From Nocardia mangyaensis (GTDB lineage Bacteria; Actinomycetota; Actinomycetes; Mycobacteriales; Mycobacteriaceae), in the NCBI RefSeq assembly GCF_001886715.1, contig NZ_CP018082.1:4464001-4528000 (forward strand): DNA of 64,000 nt, read 5' to 3'. Shown piece after piece: positions 1-9,917 of this stretch. Made by a program: the position numbers and the translations under genes. Position 1 is the stretch's first letter, and each line of letters starts with the position of its first letter. The notes below the pieces were generated by a model. That model was given only the letters and a program-made list of their open reading frames with translations. It ran no database searches and was not told where the DNA came from.

Positions 1-1
1 G

Positions 2-691
2 GTATGGACCGGCACCGAGGTCGCCGCCGGGCTCGGTGTCGCCCGCTCGACCGGCTACCGCTACCTGCAGAGCCTGTCCAGCAACGGGTTCATCGAGGAA
101 ACTCCCGGCGGATTTCGCCTCGGGCCCAGGATCTTTCAACTCGCCCGCCTCGCTCGCGCCGGCCTCGGGCTGTCCGACGCCGCGTTGCCGGTGATGCGGG
201 AGCTGGCCGCGCAGGTCGACGAAACAGTGCTGCTGACCCGCCGCTCCGGTCGCTCGGTGGTCTGCCTCGACCTCGTCGAAGCCCAGCACGCGGTGCGACT
301 GTCCTACGAGCGCGGCCAGGTCCTGCCGATCAACGCGGGTGCGGCGGCCGAAGTCCTGCTGGCCTGGGCCGACCCCGACGAGGTCACCTCGGTGCTGGAA
401 CAGGCCCCGCTCGAACGTTTCACCGCCAAGACCCTCACCGATCCCGCAGCGCTACGCACGCGACTGTCCCGCATCCGCAAAGCCGGAATCGCGGTGTCGC
501 AGGGCGAACTCGACCCCCACATCCTCGGCGTGGCCGCACCGGTACGAAATGCCGCGGGTTCGGTCTGCGCCGCGGTCAGCGTCGCCGCCCTCGCAGCCCG
601 CGTGCCCCGCGGCCAACTCCGCGCGGTCGAGTCCGCGGTGAAAGACGCGGCAGCGGCTATCTCACGCCAGCTCGAACTTCGCGACTCCTGA
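2..691 (+). CDS. IclR-family transcriptional regulator (5' end cut by window)
   Basis: DNA-binding regulator, cytoplasmic, truncated at the left edge; the frame is open from base 2 so the true start lies outside. The first 20 or so visible residues are the end of a winged helix-turn-helix (GLGVARSTGYRYLQSL), then a wing (ETPGGFRLGP). The remainder is the IclR effector domain, including the motif LPINAGAAAEVLLAW and a C-terminal part (HILGVAAPVRNAAG) typical of the family. About 229 residues are visible of a usual ~250. Its target is unknown; IclR proteins often control neighbouring catabolic genes, and the substrate-binding lipoprotein and oxygenases downstream are candidates by position only. 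Confidence 0.85.
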   Translation, partial: VWTGTEVAAGLGVARSTGYRYLQSLSSNGFIEETPGGFRLGPRIFQLARLARAGLGLSDAALPVMRELAAQVDETVLLTRRSGRSVVCLDLVEAQHAVRLSYERGQVLPINAGAAAEVLLAWADPDEVTSVLEQAPLERFTAKTLTDPAALRTRLSRIRKAGIAVSQGELDPHILGVAAPVRNAAGSVCAAVSVAALAARVPRGQLRAVESAVKDAAAAISRQLELRDS

Positions 692-1059
692 AACATCAGG
701 CCCCGCCTTCCCCACTGGGTGTTCCCCATGCTTCACGAGGTCGAACTGCTCGTCACCGAATACCGCCCAACCCGATCGTGGACTATGCCATGCGACACCG
801 GGTCCGGCATCGGCGCCAGCCTTTCCGTGAAACTCGAACAGGTGCAGGACCATTCGCAGACCACGCTCCACAACAGCCTCTCCGGACCTTCACCACTCGG
901 CGCCGATGTCGTCGTCCTGCGCGACGCGATCCAACTCGCGCTGGATCTGAGTCTTCGTCGACCTCGATCGCGGTGCCGAGGGACGTTGGTGGAGGCGGCG
1001 ACCATCTTGGTGGTGATGTCCACCAGGGATGGCACCGACGCGATGGATCGGGTCGGGTG

Positions 1060-1290
1060 GGATGGCCGGGCATCGCGACCTTGGTACCGCGATAGGTCTC
1101 ACCGGCGTTGAGCCACCACAGGTAGCCGTCGCCGCCATTGCCCTCGGTAGGCGTACTCGCCGGGCCGAGGTAATCGGCGTCGATCAACCGACGCCAGCCG
1201 AACGCGGTGTTCCGGCCCGGCCGCTTCCTCGACGGCAGCGTGGCGCCGAATACCCGGCTGCCGTTCGGTGGCGGGGCGCGCCGGTGCATC
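1060..1290 (-). pseudogene. possible remnant of a beta-lactamase-family serine hydrolase
   Basis: The stretch 692-1309 has no convincing intact gene. On the minus strand, codons around 1060-1290 read RLIDADYLGPAS followed about 16 residues later by GYLWWLN and AGETYRGT. This resembles the C-terminal part of class C-like serine hydrolases (Pfam Beta-lactamase), where a YGYLWW-type motif is common. No catalytic SxxK or YxN motif is present and the frame degrades on both sides, so at most this is a fragment. It may equally be chance. The rest of the interval shows nothing I can name. Confidence 0.25.
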
Positions 1291-1309
1291 GGAGCGGGTT
1301 TCGCGCTGC

Positions 1310-2509
1310 CTACCGCACGTTCACGTCGATGAACTGCGTCGAATACAGATCAGTTGCGGAAATTCGTGCGGGCAGACCTGACCCTCCCGTGTTGAGCACC
1401 GGGATCAACTCGTCGATGGACTTTTGCACCTTCGCCATGTCGTAGCCGCCCCACACACCTGCCGAGTCTGGGGCGATAATCTTCTTGTCTTTGAGAGTCT
1501 GCGCCGAATAGGCCGCCTCGGCGACGCTGTACGGATAGAACGAACCATCCTGCGCCACCCAATCGGTGACGGTCGTGTTGATTTCGTCGGGCGTGTTCAC
1601 GTAATTCTTGCCGGTGTGCTGGATCATCGGCACGAGTTTCTGCAGGCACGGTGTCAGTGCTTCCAATTTGTCGGGTCGCACGCTGACGTTCGACGCGTAG
1701 ACGTCGTAACCGGCGTCATGCACCATCGCATACGCGACCGGCTTGTTCCACGATGGCGTCTTGTGCTCGTAGACATAGGGTTCCGAGTTGGCGAATCCCT
1801 GTTGGGCTATCGACGGATCGCCGACGAAACGCGCAGGCGCACCGTCGTACCCTGTATCGATCTGGCTTTGTTTGAGAAGTCCTTTGGCTACGAGCCATTG
1901 CGGGAAGATCTGGTCCTTGGAAACGACAACGGTCGCGTCCGACTTTCCGATGTCAGCGATCGTGCGCCAGTCGGGATGTTGTGCACTGTCCCACATCAGA
2001 ATCGACGGATTGTACTGCAGTAGCGGGGTAACTGCGACGACACGCTGCCTTGTCCCGGCCGCCACAAGTTGGTCGCCGTGCACCAATCCGAGAGTGATGC
2101 TGTCGTCCACATACATCGCCGACGGCACCGACTGGAATCCGATCGCGGGGCCGCCCGCACGCAAAGTAATGCGAACCCCCGTGTCCTTGCCGTCGTAGAC
2201 GAGCGGGCCCGAAGCGGACTTTTGATCCGTGTTCACGCTGTAACCGGGGCCCATCAAGCCGATAACGCCTGCCATATCCGACGAGGGTTGCCACTGCAGC
2301 TGCACCACTACGTTCTCGGGACAGACCGAGGCGAGGTTGTACTCCGCAGGTGCGGGCGGCAGCGCCTGCGCGGAACTCGACGGCGAACTCGAATCAGCGC
2401 AGCCGACAAGTGCGGCGACGCATGCGGAGACGGTGGCCGCCGTCATCGTCGCACGCGCGAAGGCTCTCACCTGCGGCGATGGGTGAGGAAGGGGCCGATG
2501 ACGGGACAT
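1310..2509 (-). CDS. THI5/NMT1-like ABC transporter substrate-binding lipoprotein
   Basis: Predicted extracytoplasmic solute receptor, 399 residues. The start at 2509 (MSRHRPLPHP) is preceded by GGAGAA at good spacing; the longer open frame upstream is non-coding. Residues ~10-35 form a lipoprotein signal peptide ending in the lipobox LVGC, so the mature protein should be anchored on the outer face of the membrane. The mature part opens with VVVQLQWQPSSDMAG, close to the LQLQW opening of THI5/NMT1-type receptors for pyrimidine-like or sulfonate ligands. No permease or ATPase lies alongside. It is divergent from the oxygenase at 2905, which suggests uptake of the substrate handled by the 2.9-6.7 kb genes (inference). 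Confidence 0.75.
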   Translation of the reverse strand: MSRHRPLPHPSPQVRAFARATMTAATVSACVAALVGCADSSSPSSSAQALPPAPAEYNLASVCPENVVVQLQWQPSSDMAGVIGLMGPGYSVNTDQKSASGPLVYDGKDTGVRITLRAGGPAIGFQSVPSAMYVDDSITLGLVHGDQLVAAGTRQRVVAVTPLLQYNPSILMWDSAQHPDWRTIADIGKSDATVVVSKDQIFPQWLVAKGLLKQSQIDTGYDGAPARFVGDPSIAQQGFANSEPYVYEHKTPSWNKPVAYAMVHDAGYDVYASNVSVRPDKLEALTPCLQKLVPMIQHTGKNYVNTPDEINTTVTDWVAQDGSFYPYSVAEAAYSAQTLKDKKIIAPDSAGVWGGYDMAKVQKSIDELIPVLNTGGSGLPARISATDLYSTQFIDVNVR

Positions 2510-2904
2510 GATGTTCTCCTCGCAGGAAACGGTGAGCGAGCCGACGATATCGACCCTCGAACGAATTGCATGTAACTGTAAGTCCCGGTTCTTGCCCGCG
2601 CGAGTCGTGCGCATCCCCGCGCCCCGCAGAGCCTTGAACCGCAGTAAAATGGCTGTGACATGCACATTAATGCTGATCTCCAGCGGTGGACACCATCCGA
2701 TGCGCGGGTAGGTCACGCACTGTTTACGCGGGGATACGCGATCGCAATACATGCAATTAAGAATAGAAACGTCACGACAAGCTCGATCATTACATGCACT
2801 CACACCAGAGGGTTCAACCCTGACGCACGGACGCGGCTCGACGGTCCGATCGCCGACAGGTACACGGCAGGATCCGAGTTCGCCGAATAGATGAAGGAAC
2901 AGCC
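2510..2904. other. divergent intergenic region, probable shared promoters
   Basis: This 395-base spacer lies between the minus-strand lipoprotein and the plus-strand oxygenase. No coding frame is convincing. It is visibly richer in A and T than its flanks (for instance around 2640-2680 and 2750-2800), as expected of a divergent control region. I could not define a single operator or confident -10/-35 pair. Confidence 0.5.
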
Positions 2905-3948
2905 ATGTTCACAGTGCCGATCATCGACATCTCGCCGTACGCCGACCCGGCGAGCACCCCGGCACAGCGCGCCGAGGTCGCTCGCCAACTCGACGAAGCC
3001 GCTACCAACGTCGGTTTCATGCAGGTCGTCGGGCACGGCATCGCGCAGGAGTCCATCGACCGCCTCACCGCGGCACTCGACGCCTTCTACGACCTACCAC
3101 TCGAGGTCAAGAAGAACTACGCACGTCAGGGAGAGAATCGAGGTTACAGCCCCCCCAAGAGCGAGTCGCTCAGCATGAGCCTGGGTGTCGCCGCGGCCAA
3201 CCAGATGAACGATTTCTACGAGGCGTTCACCGTGGGCTCGGAAGGTTCTTGGTACGAAGTCGACGAGTTGCCCGTGGTGAGCTACCCCACGAACACGTGG
3301 CCCGACGACACCGTCGAGCAGTTCAGGCCGGCCATCGAGCACTGGTTCACGCAGACACGCCACCTGTCCCGGATTCTGCTGCACGCGTTCACCGACGCGC
3401 TCGGTCTGCCCGCAGGCTACTTCGACGACCTCACCGATCATTCGATCGACGCATTGAAGATGAACAACTACACCCTGCCGGAGGGGGAGATCGAACTCGC
3501 TGGTGAGCTCACCGGGATGGGCGCGCACACCGATTTCGGCATCCTCACCGTCCTCTGGGCCGACCGCGTCCCCGGACTGCAGGTACTCGACCGCACGGGC
3601 ATGTGGCACGACGTGCAGCCCGAGGAGGGCGCGCTGATCGTGAACCTTGGTGACGCGATGGCGCGTTGGACCAACGACCGCTGGTTGTCGACCATGCACC
3701 GCGTCGATCCGCCTGTCGTCGACGGCAGGATCATCCGACGTCGTTCGGCGGCGTTCTTCTTCGACGGCAACTTCGACGCAGTCATCGAGACCCTGCCGGG
3801 CTGCTCAGGCACCGATCGGCCAGGGTATCCGCCGATCACCATCGCGGAGAACATCAACGCCAAGCTGGCCGGGATGAAGCAGGGTGTAGCACCGAGGGAT
3901 GCCGAACGGGAAGCGCAGCGGCTGGCCACGGCACAGTCTGCACGGTAG
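2905..3948 (+). CDS. isopenicillin-N-synthase-like Fe(II)/2-oxoglutarate oxygenase, copy 1
   Basis: Cytoplasmic non-haem iron oxygenase, 347 residues, usual length for the family. Residues ~4-100 are the DIOX_N domain (VPIIDIS, VGHGI). The C-terminal jelly roll carries the metal triad: H208 and D210 in GAHTDFGIL and H265 in STMHRVDPP; the RxS motif that holds the 2-oxoglutarate carboxylate is RRRS near 278-281. AAGGA precedes the ATG. It is a close paralogue of the protein at 5637-6707, with an amidohydrolase between them. Substrate unknown; the setting suggests oxidation of a heterocycle or modified base before or after deamination (inference). Confidence 0.85.
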   Translation: MFTVPIIDISPYADPASTPAQRAEVARQLDEAATNVGFMQVVGHGIAQESIDRLTAALDAFYDLPLEVKKNYARQGENRGYSPPKSESLSMSLGVAAANQMNDFYEAFTVGSEGSWYEVDELPVVSYPTNTWPDDTVEQFRPAIEHWFTQTRHLSRILLHAFTDALGLPAGYFDDLTDHSIDALKMNNYTLPEGEIELAGELTGMGAHTDFGILTVLWADRVPGLQVLDRTGMWHDVQPEEGALIVNLGDAMARWTNDRWLSTMHRVDPPVVDGRIIRRRSAAFFFDGNFDAVIETLPGCSGTDRPGYPPITIAENINAKLAGMKQGVAPRDAEREAQRLATAQSAR

Positions 3949-4230
3949 AGGCCTGCTCGCGCATGGCTGTCGACAGCGAATCGGAGATCAGGGCCCGTAA
4001 TTCTGGACTCAGCGGCATTCCGCAGCAATGGCATTGCACAAGGCTGTTGCGTGCGTGTAAAATCCACAACCGTCGGTAGCGCAGAGTTCAAAATCCACGC
4101 TACTCTGACAGTCACGAGAACGTATGTAGCAAAAGGCAAGAGCCCTTTTGTTCGCGTCCGTCTCGACCGCGTGAGGTCGCAGACGTCGAAAAGCGCATCC
4201 GATCTCTTCGCCTCAGAAGGTTTCACGCAG

Positions 4231-5541
4231 ATGATCTCAGCGATCAAGACAACGGACGTACTATCCGACGTTTCAGTGTTCACAGGCGGAAAATGGCGCG
4301 AGCACAGTGATATTCACATCGTTGGCGGCATTGTCACGGACATTGTTCCAGCCGCCGTGCGCGGCTCCGAAACCCGGCACGTGATACCGGGTTTCGTCAA
4401 CGCGCACACTCATCTGCAGCAATCACTCATGCGCGGTATGGCCGAGAACACAGGTCTGCTCGAATGGTTACAGCTGATCGGCACCGAGACCGTCCGGATC
4501 ACCCCGGAGCGCGCGTACTTGGCAACGGTATCCGCAGCCTTGGAGTTGTTGCGGTCGGGAACGACAACCGTGGTCGAACATATGTGGCCGTCGCCGTCAT
4601 CCGAGGTACACCAAGCGGTCGTAAGAGGGCTGCGCGACACTGGAATACGTGCGGTATTGGGCCGGGGCATCGCCGATCGCGCCGATGCGTCCCGTCGCTG
4701 GGGTTTCGAGCCGGCCTTGTTGTCGCCGATCGACGATGTGCTCGACCACGTGACCGAACTGATCGAACTGACCGCTGGGTCGACGATCTCCTTGGCTCTC
4801 GCGGTGCCCAATCCCCGATCGATCTCCGTGCAAGGGTTGGCGGCTACGCGCGAGTACGCGGACAGCCATGACATTCCGGTGATGATTCATCTCCTCGAGA
4901 CGAGTGTCGATGACGTCATGTGCAGAGAGCACGTGGGGAAGGGTGCGGTCGAATTCCTCGACACCGCCGGGTTTCTCTGGCCGAGGCTGCTGGCCGTGCA
5001 CTGCGTCGAGCTGGACGGTCCGGGGCAGGAGCTACTGTCCGAACGCGGCGTCGCGGTGGCATACAACCCCGTCTGCAACATGCGGATGGGCAGTGGAGTC
5101 GCCCCCGTCCCCGCCATGTTGGAGCGAGGGATGAATGTCGGTCTCGGCGTCGACGGAGCAGCGAGCAACGACACCCAGGATATGTTCCAGGCATTCCGGA
5201 TCGGGTCCTATCTTCAGCGGGTAGCACACAAACGGGCGGATATTATGGGATTCGCCGAAATGGTCGACATCGCGTGCGGAGGCGCCAATGGGAACCTCGG
5301 GTTGCCGACGGTCAAGGGCGGCGTAACCATCGGTGCGCCAGCGGATCTCACCGTTGTTCGATTCGACCGTGATTACGCGACCCTACCGGTGCGCGACGCG
5401 GGCGCGATGATCCTCACCGCCGGTAGCGCGGCAATCGTCGACTCTGTCCTGGTCGACGGTGAGGTGGTATTCCGCGATGGTAGGAGCACACGCGTAGACG
5501 AGGACGCGCTGACCAAAGAGCTCGCCGGGCTGGACGTCTGA
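4231..5541 (+). CDS. amidohydrolase-superfamily deaminase/chlorohydrolase (ATZ/TRZ, 8-oxoguanine-deaminase type)
   Basis: Metal-dependent hydrolase, 436 residues from the ATG at 4231; the open frame continues upstream to 4051 but that part has no family character, and AGAAGG lies before 4231. Metal and catalytic residues are visible: H59 and H61 in NAHTHL, a histidine in MIHLLE, another in LAVHCVE and the aspartate in GLGVDGAASND. This is the pattern of cytosine, guanine, 8-oxoguanine and triazine hydrolases, which remove an exocyclic amino group or halogen from a ring. It lies between two near-identical oxygenases and shares their strand, so a three-gene nucleobase or N-heterocycle degradation unit is likely. 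Confidence 0.82.
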   Translation: MISAIKTTDVLSDVSVFTGGKWREHSDIHIVGGIVTDIVPAAVRGSETRHVIPGFVNAHTHLQQSLMRGMAENTGLLEWLQLIGTETVRITPERAYLATVSAALELLRSGTTTVVEHMWPSPSSEVHQAVVRGLRDTGIRAVLGRGIADRADASRRWGFEPALLSPIDDVLDHVTELIELTAGSTISLALAVPNPRSISVQGLAATREYADSHDIPVMIHLLETSVDDVMCREHVGKGAVEFLDTAGFLWPRLLAVHCVELDGPGQELLSERGVAVAYNPVCNMRMGSGVAPVPAMLERGMNVGLGVDGAASNDTQDMFQAFRIGSYLQRVAHKRADIMGFAEMVDIACGGANGNLGLPTVKGGVTIGAPADLTVVRFDRDYATLPVRDAGAMILTAGSAAIVDSVLVDGEVVFRDGRSTRVDEDALTKELAGLDV

Positions 5542-5636
5542 CTCGCCGGTCCGGCGACGCGCAGGCGCCTTTGTGTCATCGACCGAGGAGAGTCGATCGC
5601 GCATCCTCGAATCCATTTCTTTGTCAGGAGGACAGT

Positions 5637-6707
5637 ATGTTCAACGTTCCGGTCATCGACATCTCCGCCTATGTCGATCCGCAGAGCACAGCCGCGCAGC
5701 GCGCCGAGGTCGCGCGTGCGCTCGACGAGGCTGCTACCACAGTCGGTTTCATGCAGATCGTCGGCCATGGCGTTCCAGCGGCTGCGGTCGAGGGGCTCAC
5801 TGAGGCGTTCGACGCGTTCTATGCGCTGCCATTGGGTGTCAAAAAGAGCTATATGCCGCGCGCAGGTGAGAACCGCGGCTACAGCCCCCCGAAGAGCGAG
5901 TCGTTGAGCATGAGCCTCGGAGTGGCGAACGCCAACCAGATGAACGACTATTTCGAGGCATTCACCGTCGGTGCCGGCCGCTCGTCGTACCCGCAGCGAT
6001 TGAATCTGCCGGAGTCCAGTTACCCGGAGAACCTGTGGCCCGATGATGTCGTGCCCGCTTTCCGGCCCGGGGTGGAAGAATGGTTCGGCCACGCACGGGA
6101 TGTGTCCCGAAAGCTGTTGCGTGGCTTCACCGATGGCCTCGGGCTTCCCACCGACTACTTCGACGACCTGGTGGATCATTCGATCGACGTGCTGAACCTG
6201 AACAACTACGCACTTCCCGAAGGAGAGATCGAACTCGCGGGTGAGTTGACCGGGATGGGGGCGCACACCGATTTCGGAATTCTGACGATTCTGTGGGCTG
6301 ATCAGGTGCCTGGACTACAGATTCTGGATCCGGACGGTGTGTGGCAGGATGTGCAACCCGCGGATGGCGCCCTGATCGTCAATCTCGGAGATGCCATGGC
6401 GCGATGGACAAATGACCGATGGGTCTCGACGATTCACCGCGTCGACCCGCCGATCGTCGACGGTCGCATCATTCGTCGGCGATCGGCGGCGTTCTTCTTC
6501 GACGGCAACTTCGACGCGGTCATCGAAACACTGCCCGGATGTGCGCGGACCGACCGTCCTGAGTACTCGCCGATCACTGTCGCCGAGAACATCAATGCCA
6601 AACTGGCTGGGTTGCGGGCAGGGATCGCGCCGACCGACGCCTCTCGCGAAGCACAACGTCTCACTTCAGCTCTCGGGGCGGCTCGCAGCGACACACAGGC
6701 CGTCTGA
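5637..6707 (+). CDS. isopenicillin-N-synthase-like Fe(II)/2-oxoglutarate oxygenase, copy 2
   Basis: Paralogue of the 2905-3948 product, 356 residues. The start is fixed by a strong CAGGAGG six bases before the ATG. The same blocks recur almost unchanged: NRGYSPPKSESLSMSLGV, ELTGMGAHTDFGIL (His and Asp ligands), HRVDPP (distal His) and RRRSAAFFFDGNF. The C-terminus is slightly longer. The two copies differ mainly in the 110-160 region, which may shape the pocket. By context it acts in the same pathway as the amidohydrolase about 95 bases upstream. Whether the copies act on successive oxidation states or different substrates cannot be told from sequence. Confidence 0.85.
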   Translation: MFNVPVIDISAYVDPQSTAAQRAEVARALDEAATTVGFMQIVGHGVPAAAVEGLTEAFDAFYALPLGVKKSYMPRAGENRGYSPPKSESLSMSLGVANANQMNDYFEAFTVGAGRSSYPQRLNLPESSYPENLWPDDVVPAFRPGVEEWFGHARDVSRKLLRGFTDGLGLPTDYFDDLVDHSIDVLNLNNYALPEGEIELAGELTGMGAHTDFGILTILWADQVPGLQILDPDGVWQDVQPADGALIVNLGDAMARWTNDRWVSTIHRVDPPIVDGRIIRRRSAAFFFDGNFDAVIETLPGCARTDRPEYSPITVAENINAKLAGLRAGIAPTDASREAQRLTSALGAARSDTQAV

Positions 6708-6728
6708 GCCTCGGGGTTCGACCTGGTA

Positions 6729-8054
6729 TCACGGCTGGGCTGAATCGAAGCTCGCGGTGAGTCCAGTTCGAATTCCGATGACAGCGGCCTCGCCGCGAGA
6801 CGACACGGCGAGCTTCTTCAACAGACCAGCGACGTGGAACTTGACCGTGCTTTCCGCGATCCCGAGGTCGTCGGCGATCGCCTTGTTCCGCATTCCGGCC
6901 GACACTCGGGCCAGCACTTCACGTTCGCGCCGGTTCAGCGCACTCAATTCCGCCCGTTCGACGGCGGCGACCGGCGGGTCGAGCGGTATCCGCACGCGCA
7001 CCCGGCTCCCCCAACCCGCTACCACCTCGATGTCGAACTCCGCGCGCAGCGTCCGCGCCCGACCCGCGAGACTCCGGGTCAGCGCGGCGGTGTCGAGTTG
7101 TCCGGCCGCGCTGTCGCGGATGTCGACAACCAGCCGGTCCGTGTCGGACGTCCAGGCGATGCGCAGGCGTTCGAGATCGGGTTGTGCCGTGAAGACCAGT
7201 ACCGCGGACTGGGTCATGGCCCGGGCACCGTGGGCGATCTCGCCCGGTAGTCGCCGCCCGTCGACGGGCGGCGCGTCGAACTCCGCGGTGATCGTCCGGC
7301 GGTGCAGCAGCGGCTCCAGCTCGCGATGCAACCGTTCGAACGCCGCCGCGGGCGGTTCTTCCGACAGTGTGCGATCGGAGGCTTCGCCGGATCGCAGCGC
7401 GATCAACGCCACTGACGCTGCCGAGGTCGCGGCGGCTCTGGCCTGCGCGTCGTCGAGACCGGGCGCACGCAGCGTGACCAGCAGACCTGCGAGCACCGCC
7501 TCGTGCGCTGCGGTCAGCTCGCTGATCGCCCGCGCTCTGGCTGCCGACGCGGCCCGGGATTCGGCGAGATAGTCGGGGCTGGCTTGTGCCACCTGCTGAC
7601 TGATCGATGTCGCCACCATGCCGAAAACGGCTACGAGTTCATGTTGAAGCGGCACCGGTTCGCGCTGGCGTGGCATCAATACCAGCAGCGTGTCACAGCG
7701 GTCACGGACCACCCACACCCATCGCCGGGCACCAGCGAGCACCACCTCGTCGGCGCGGGAGTCGCCGGGCTCGACGGTGGCCTTCAGCGCCTCGAGTTCG
7801 GCGATGGCGATCCGGTCGACGATCTCGGCCGGTCCCGCGACCTTGCGCGGCCGACCGCTACATTCCCGGGTGAAGATCACCAGCGCCAGATGTGGCCAGT
7901 GCCCGGACAGACACCGTGACAGCCGCGCCGCGATGTCAACCAGCGGACCGTCGACCACCTCCCGCAGAGTCCGCAGCGGCACTTCCTTCGACTGACATCT
8001 CGCCGGGTCATACACGCCGCCGATTGTAGGACGGGCAGGCCGGCCGGACCTCAC
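6729..8054 (-). CDS. LuxR-type regulator with GAF-like and histidine-kinase-like regions
   Basis: About 441 residues. The last ~65 residues are a LuxR/FixJ helix-turn-helix (LNRREREVLARVSAGMRNKA, then AESTVKFHVAGLLKKL). The middle resembles a dimerisation/HATPase module of a sensor kinase (LVVDIRDSAAG, then AGWGSRVRVRIPLD), without an obvious phospho-acceptor histidine or full ATP-lid motifs; the N-terminal 150 residues look GAF-like. I suspect a one-component regulator derived from a two-component system. It ends 21 bases from the oxygenase stop and is divergent from mscR. The start is uncertain: the ATG at 8054 lacks a clear Shine-Dalgarno and a GTG further in (around VYDPARC) is possible. 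Confidence 0.7.
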   Translation of the reverse strand: MRSGRPARPTIGGVYDPARCQSKEVPLRTLREVVDGPLVDIAARLSRCLSGHWPHLALVIFTRECSGRPRKVAGPAEIVDRIAIAELEALKATVEPGDSRADEVVLAGARRWVWVVRDRCDTLLVLMPRQREPVPLQHELVAVFGMVATSISQQVAQASPDYLAESRAASAARARAISELTAAHEAVLAGLLVTLRAPGLDDAQARAAATSAASVALIALRSGEASDRTLSEEPPAAAFERLHRELEPLLHRRTITAEFDAPPVDGRRLPGEIAHGARAMTQSAVLVFTAQPDLERLRIAWTSDTDRLVVDIRDSAAGQLDTAALTRSLAGRARTLRAEFDIEVVAGWGSRVRVRIPLDPPVAAVERAELSALNRREREVLARVSAGMRNKAIADDLGIAESTVKFHVAGLLKKLAVSSRGEAAVIGIRTGLTASFDSAQP

Positions 8055-8176
8055 CGGAGGGCTAGGTTTCGCCCGCCTTCCGACCAGGTTCTTCCGCCAA
8101 ACTGTCGAGCTAGCGTCGATGCGCAGCGCGCATACCCGTATCGCTGTTCACTCATCACCCTCGGAGGTTCACACCC

Positions 8177-9262
8177 ATGCCGCAGCAGGTTCGCGGAATC
8201 ATCGCCAGGAAGCCGGGCGCCCCGGTCGAACTGACCGACATCGTCATCCCCGATCCGGGGCCGGGCGAGGTCGTCGTCGCGGTCGCGGCGTGCGGGGTGT
8301 GCCACACCGACCTGACCTACCGCGAGGGCGGCATCAACGACCAGTTCCCGTTCCTGCTCGGCCACGAGGCCGCGGGCACCGTCGAAAGTGTCGGCGCGGG
8401 TGTCGATTCCGTCGAAGTCGGCGACTTCGTCGTCCTGAACTGGCGGGCGGTGTGCGGGCGATGCCGGGCCTGCAAACGCGGCCGGCCGCAGTACTGTTTC
8501 GACACCTTCAACGCCACGCAGAAGATGACGCTCACCGACGGCACCGAGCTGACCCCCGCGCTCGGCATCGGCGCGTTCGCCGACAAGACACTCGTCCACG
8601 CCGGACAGTGCACCAAGGTCGACCCCGCCGCCGACCCCGCCGTCGCGGGCTTGATCGGCTGCGGTGTGATGGCCGGACTCGGCGCCGCGGTGAACACCGG
8701 CGCTGTGGGCCGCGGCGACTCGGTCGCGGTGATCGGCTGCGGCGGTGTCGGCGATGCCGCCATCGTCGGCGCGCGGCTGGCGGGCGCATCCACGATCATC
8801 GCCGTGGACCGCGACGAGCAGAAGCTGGCCTGGGCCCGCGAGCTGGGTGCCACCCATACCGTGAACGCCACCACCGCCGACACCGTCGCCGCCGTCCGAG
8901 AACTCACCGGCGGGTTCGGTGCGGATGTGGTCATCGACGCGGTGGGCAGGCCCGAGACCTGGCGTCAGGCGTTCTACGCCCGCGACCTCGCCGGCACTGT
9001 CGTCCTCGTGGGTGTCCCCACTCCTGATATGCGCCTGGAGATGCCGCTGATCGACTTCTTCTCCCGCGGCGGATCCCTGAAATCCTCCTGGTACGGCGAT
9101 TGCCTGCCCGAGCGCGACTTCCCGATGCTGATCGACCTCTACCTGCAGGGCCGGTTGCCGCTGGAGCGGTTCGTCTCCGAACGCATCGCCCTCGAGGATG
9201 TGGAGCAGGCCTTCCACACCATGCACGAGGGCCGGGTACTGCGCTCGGTTGTCGTGCTGTGA
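8177..9262 (+). CDS. mscR: S-(hydroxymethyl)mycothiol dehydrogenase (mycothiol-dependent formaldehyde dehydrogenase)
   Basis: Zinc-dependent medium-chain dehydrogenase, 361 residues, the length I recall for the mycobacterial orthologue (Rv2259). Catalytic zinc is bound by CGVCHTD near residues 39-45 and GHEAAG; structural zinc by the cysteine cluster [15 protein letters not shown]. The nucleotide fold starts at [11 protein letters not shown]. It oxidises the adduct of formaldehyde with mycothiol (and reduces S-nitrosomycothiol), giving formate after hydrolysis. A GGAGG sits before the ATG. Its stop overlaps the GTG of the metallo-hydrolase downstream, the same pairing as Rv2259-Rv2260. Confidence 0.92.
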   Translation: MPQQVRGIIARKPGAPVELTDIVIPDPGPGEVVVAVAACGVCHTDLTYREGGINDQFPFLLGHEAAGTVESVGAGVDSVEVGDFVVLNWRAVCGRCRACKRGRPQYCFDTFNATQKMTLTDGTELTPALGIGAFADKTLVHAGQCTKVDPAADPAVAGLIGCGVMAGLGAAVNTGAVGRGDSVAVIGCGGVGDAAIVGARLAGASTIIAVDRDEQKLAWARELGATHTVNATTADTVAAVRELTGGFGADVVIDAVGRPETWRQAFYARDLAGTVVLVGVPTPDMRLEMPLIDFFSRGGSLKSSWYGDCLPERDFPMLIDLYLQGRLPLERFVSERIALEDVEQAFHTMHEGRVLRSVVVL

Positions 9263-9891
9263 GCGGCGCGCTGCGCATCGACCGGGTGGTGACGTCGGGG
9301 GTGTTCGAACTCGACGGCGGCCGTTGGGAAGTCGACAACAATGTGTGGGTCGTCGGTGACGACCACGAGGTCGTCGTCATCGACGCCGCCCATGAGGCGA
9401 CGCCGATCATGGACACCATCGCCGGACGCAATGTCGTCGCGGTGGTGTGCACCCACGGACACAACGACCACGTGACGTTCGCACCGCAACTCGGCGAGGA
9501 TGTCTACGCACCGGTGCTGCTCCACCCCGGCGACGACCCGCTCTGGCAGCTCACCCATCCGGACAGCAAATACTGGTCACTGCACGACGGACAGCGGATC
9601 GCGGTGGCGGGCACCGAACTTCACGTCATCCACGCGCCCGGCCACTCGCCCGGGTCGGTCTGCCTGCATCTGCCCGAGGCGGACGCGCTGTTCTCCGGCG
9701 ATACCTTGTTTGCCGGTGGGCCGGGTGCGACGGGGCGAAGCTTCTCCGATTTCCCCACCATCATCGACTCGCTTCGTGATCGCCTGCTGACGCTACCCGG
9801 CCACACGAGCGTCTATACCGGTCACGGCGAGGCCACGACGATCGATACCGAAGCGCCACATCTCGAGGGATGGATAGCACGCGGCTTCTGA
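9259..9891 (+). CDS. metallo-beta-lactamase-fold hydrolase, partner of mscR
   Basis: Cytoplasmic MBL-fold hydrolase, 210 residues from a GTG overlapping the mscR stop by four bases, so translation is coupled. Metal motif THGHNDHV (HxHxDH) is clear, with later ligands in [16 protein letters not shown] and YTGHGEAT. Members of this group next to mscR are thought to hydrolyse an S-formylmycothiol-type thioester, or act as a glyoxalase II analogue, completing formaldehyde oxidation to formate. That role is inferred from context; the fold is secure. Confidence 0.85.
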   Translation: MSGALRIDRVVTSGVFELDGGRWEVDNNVWVVGDDHEVVVIDAAHEATPIMDTIAGRNVVAVVCTHGHNDHVTFAPQLGEDVYAPVLLHPGDDPLWQLTHPDSKYWSLHDGQRIAVAGTELHVIHAPGHSPGSVCLHLPEADALFSGDTLFAGGPGATGRSFSDFPTIIDSLRDRLLTLPGHTSVYTGHGEATTIDTEAPHLEGWIARGF

Positions 9892-9917
9892 TCCAGACAG
9901 TGCGACCGGTGAATTCG

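Noticed and set aside
4..1095. Long plus-strand open frame over the IclR gene
   Set aside because: Arg/Pro-rich shadow of the real frame; the IclR frame has the family motifs.
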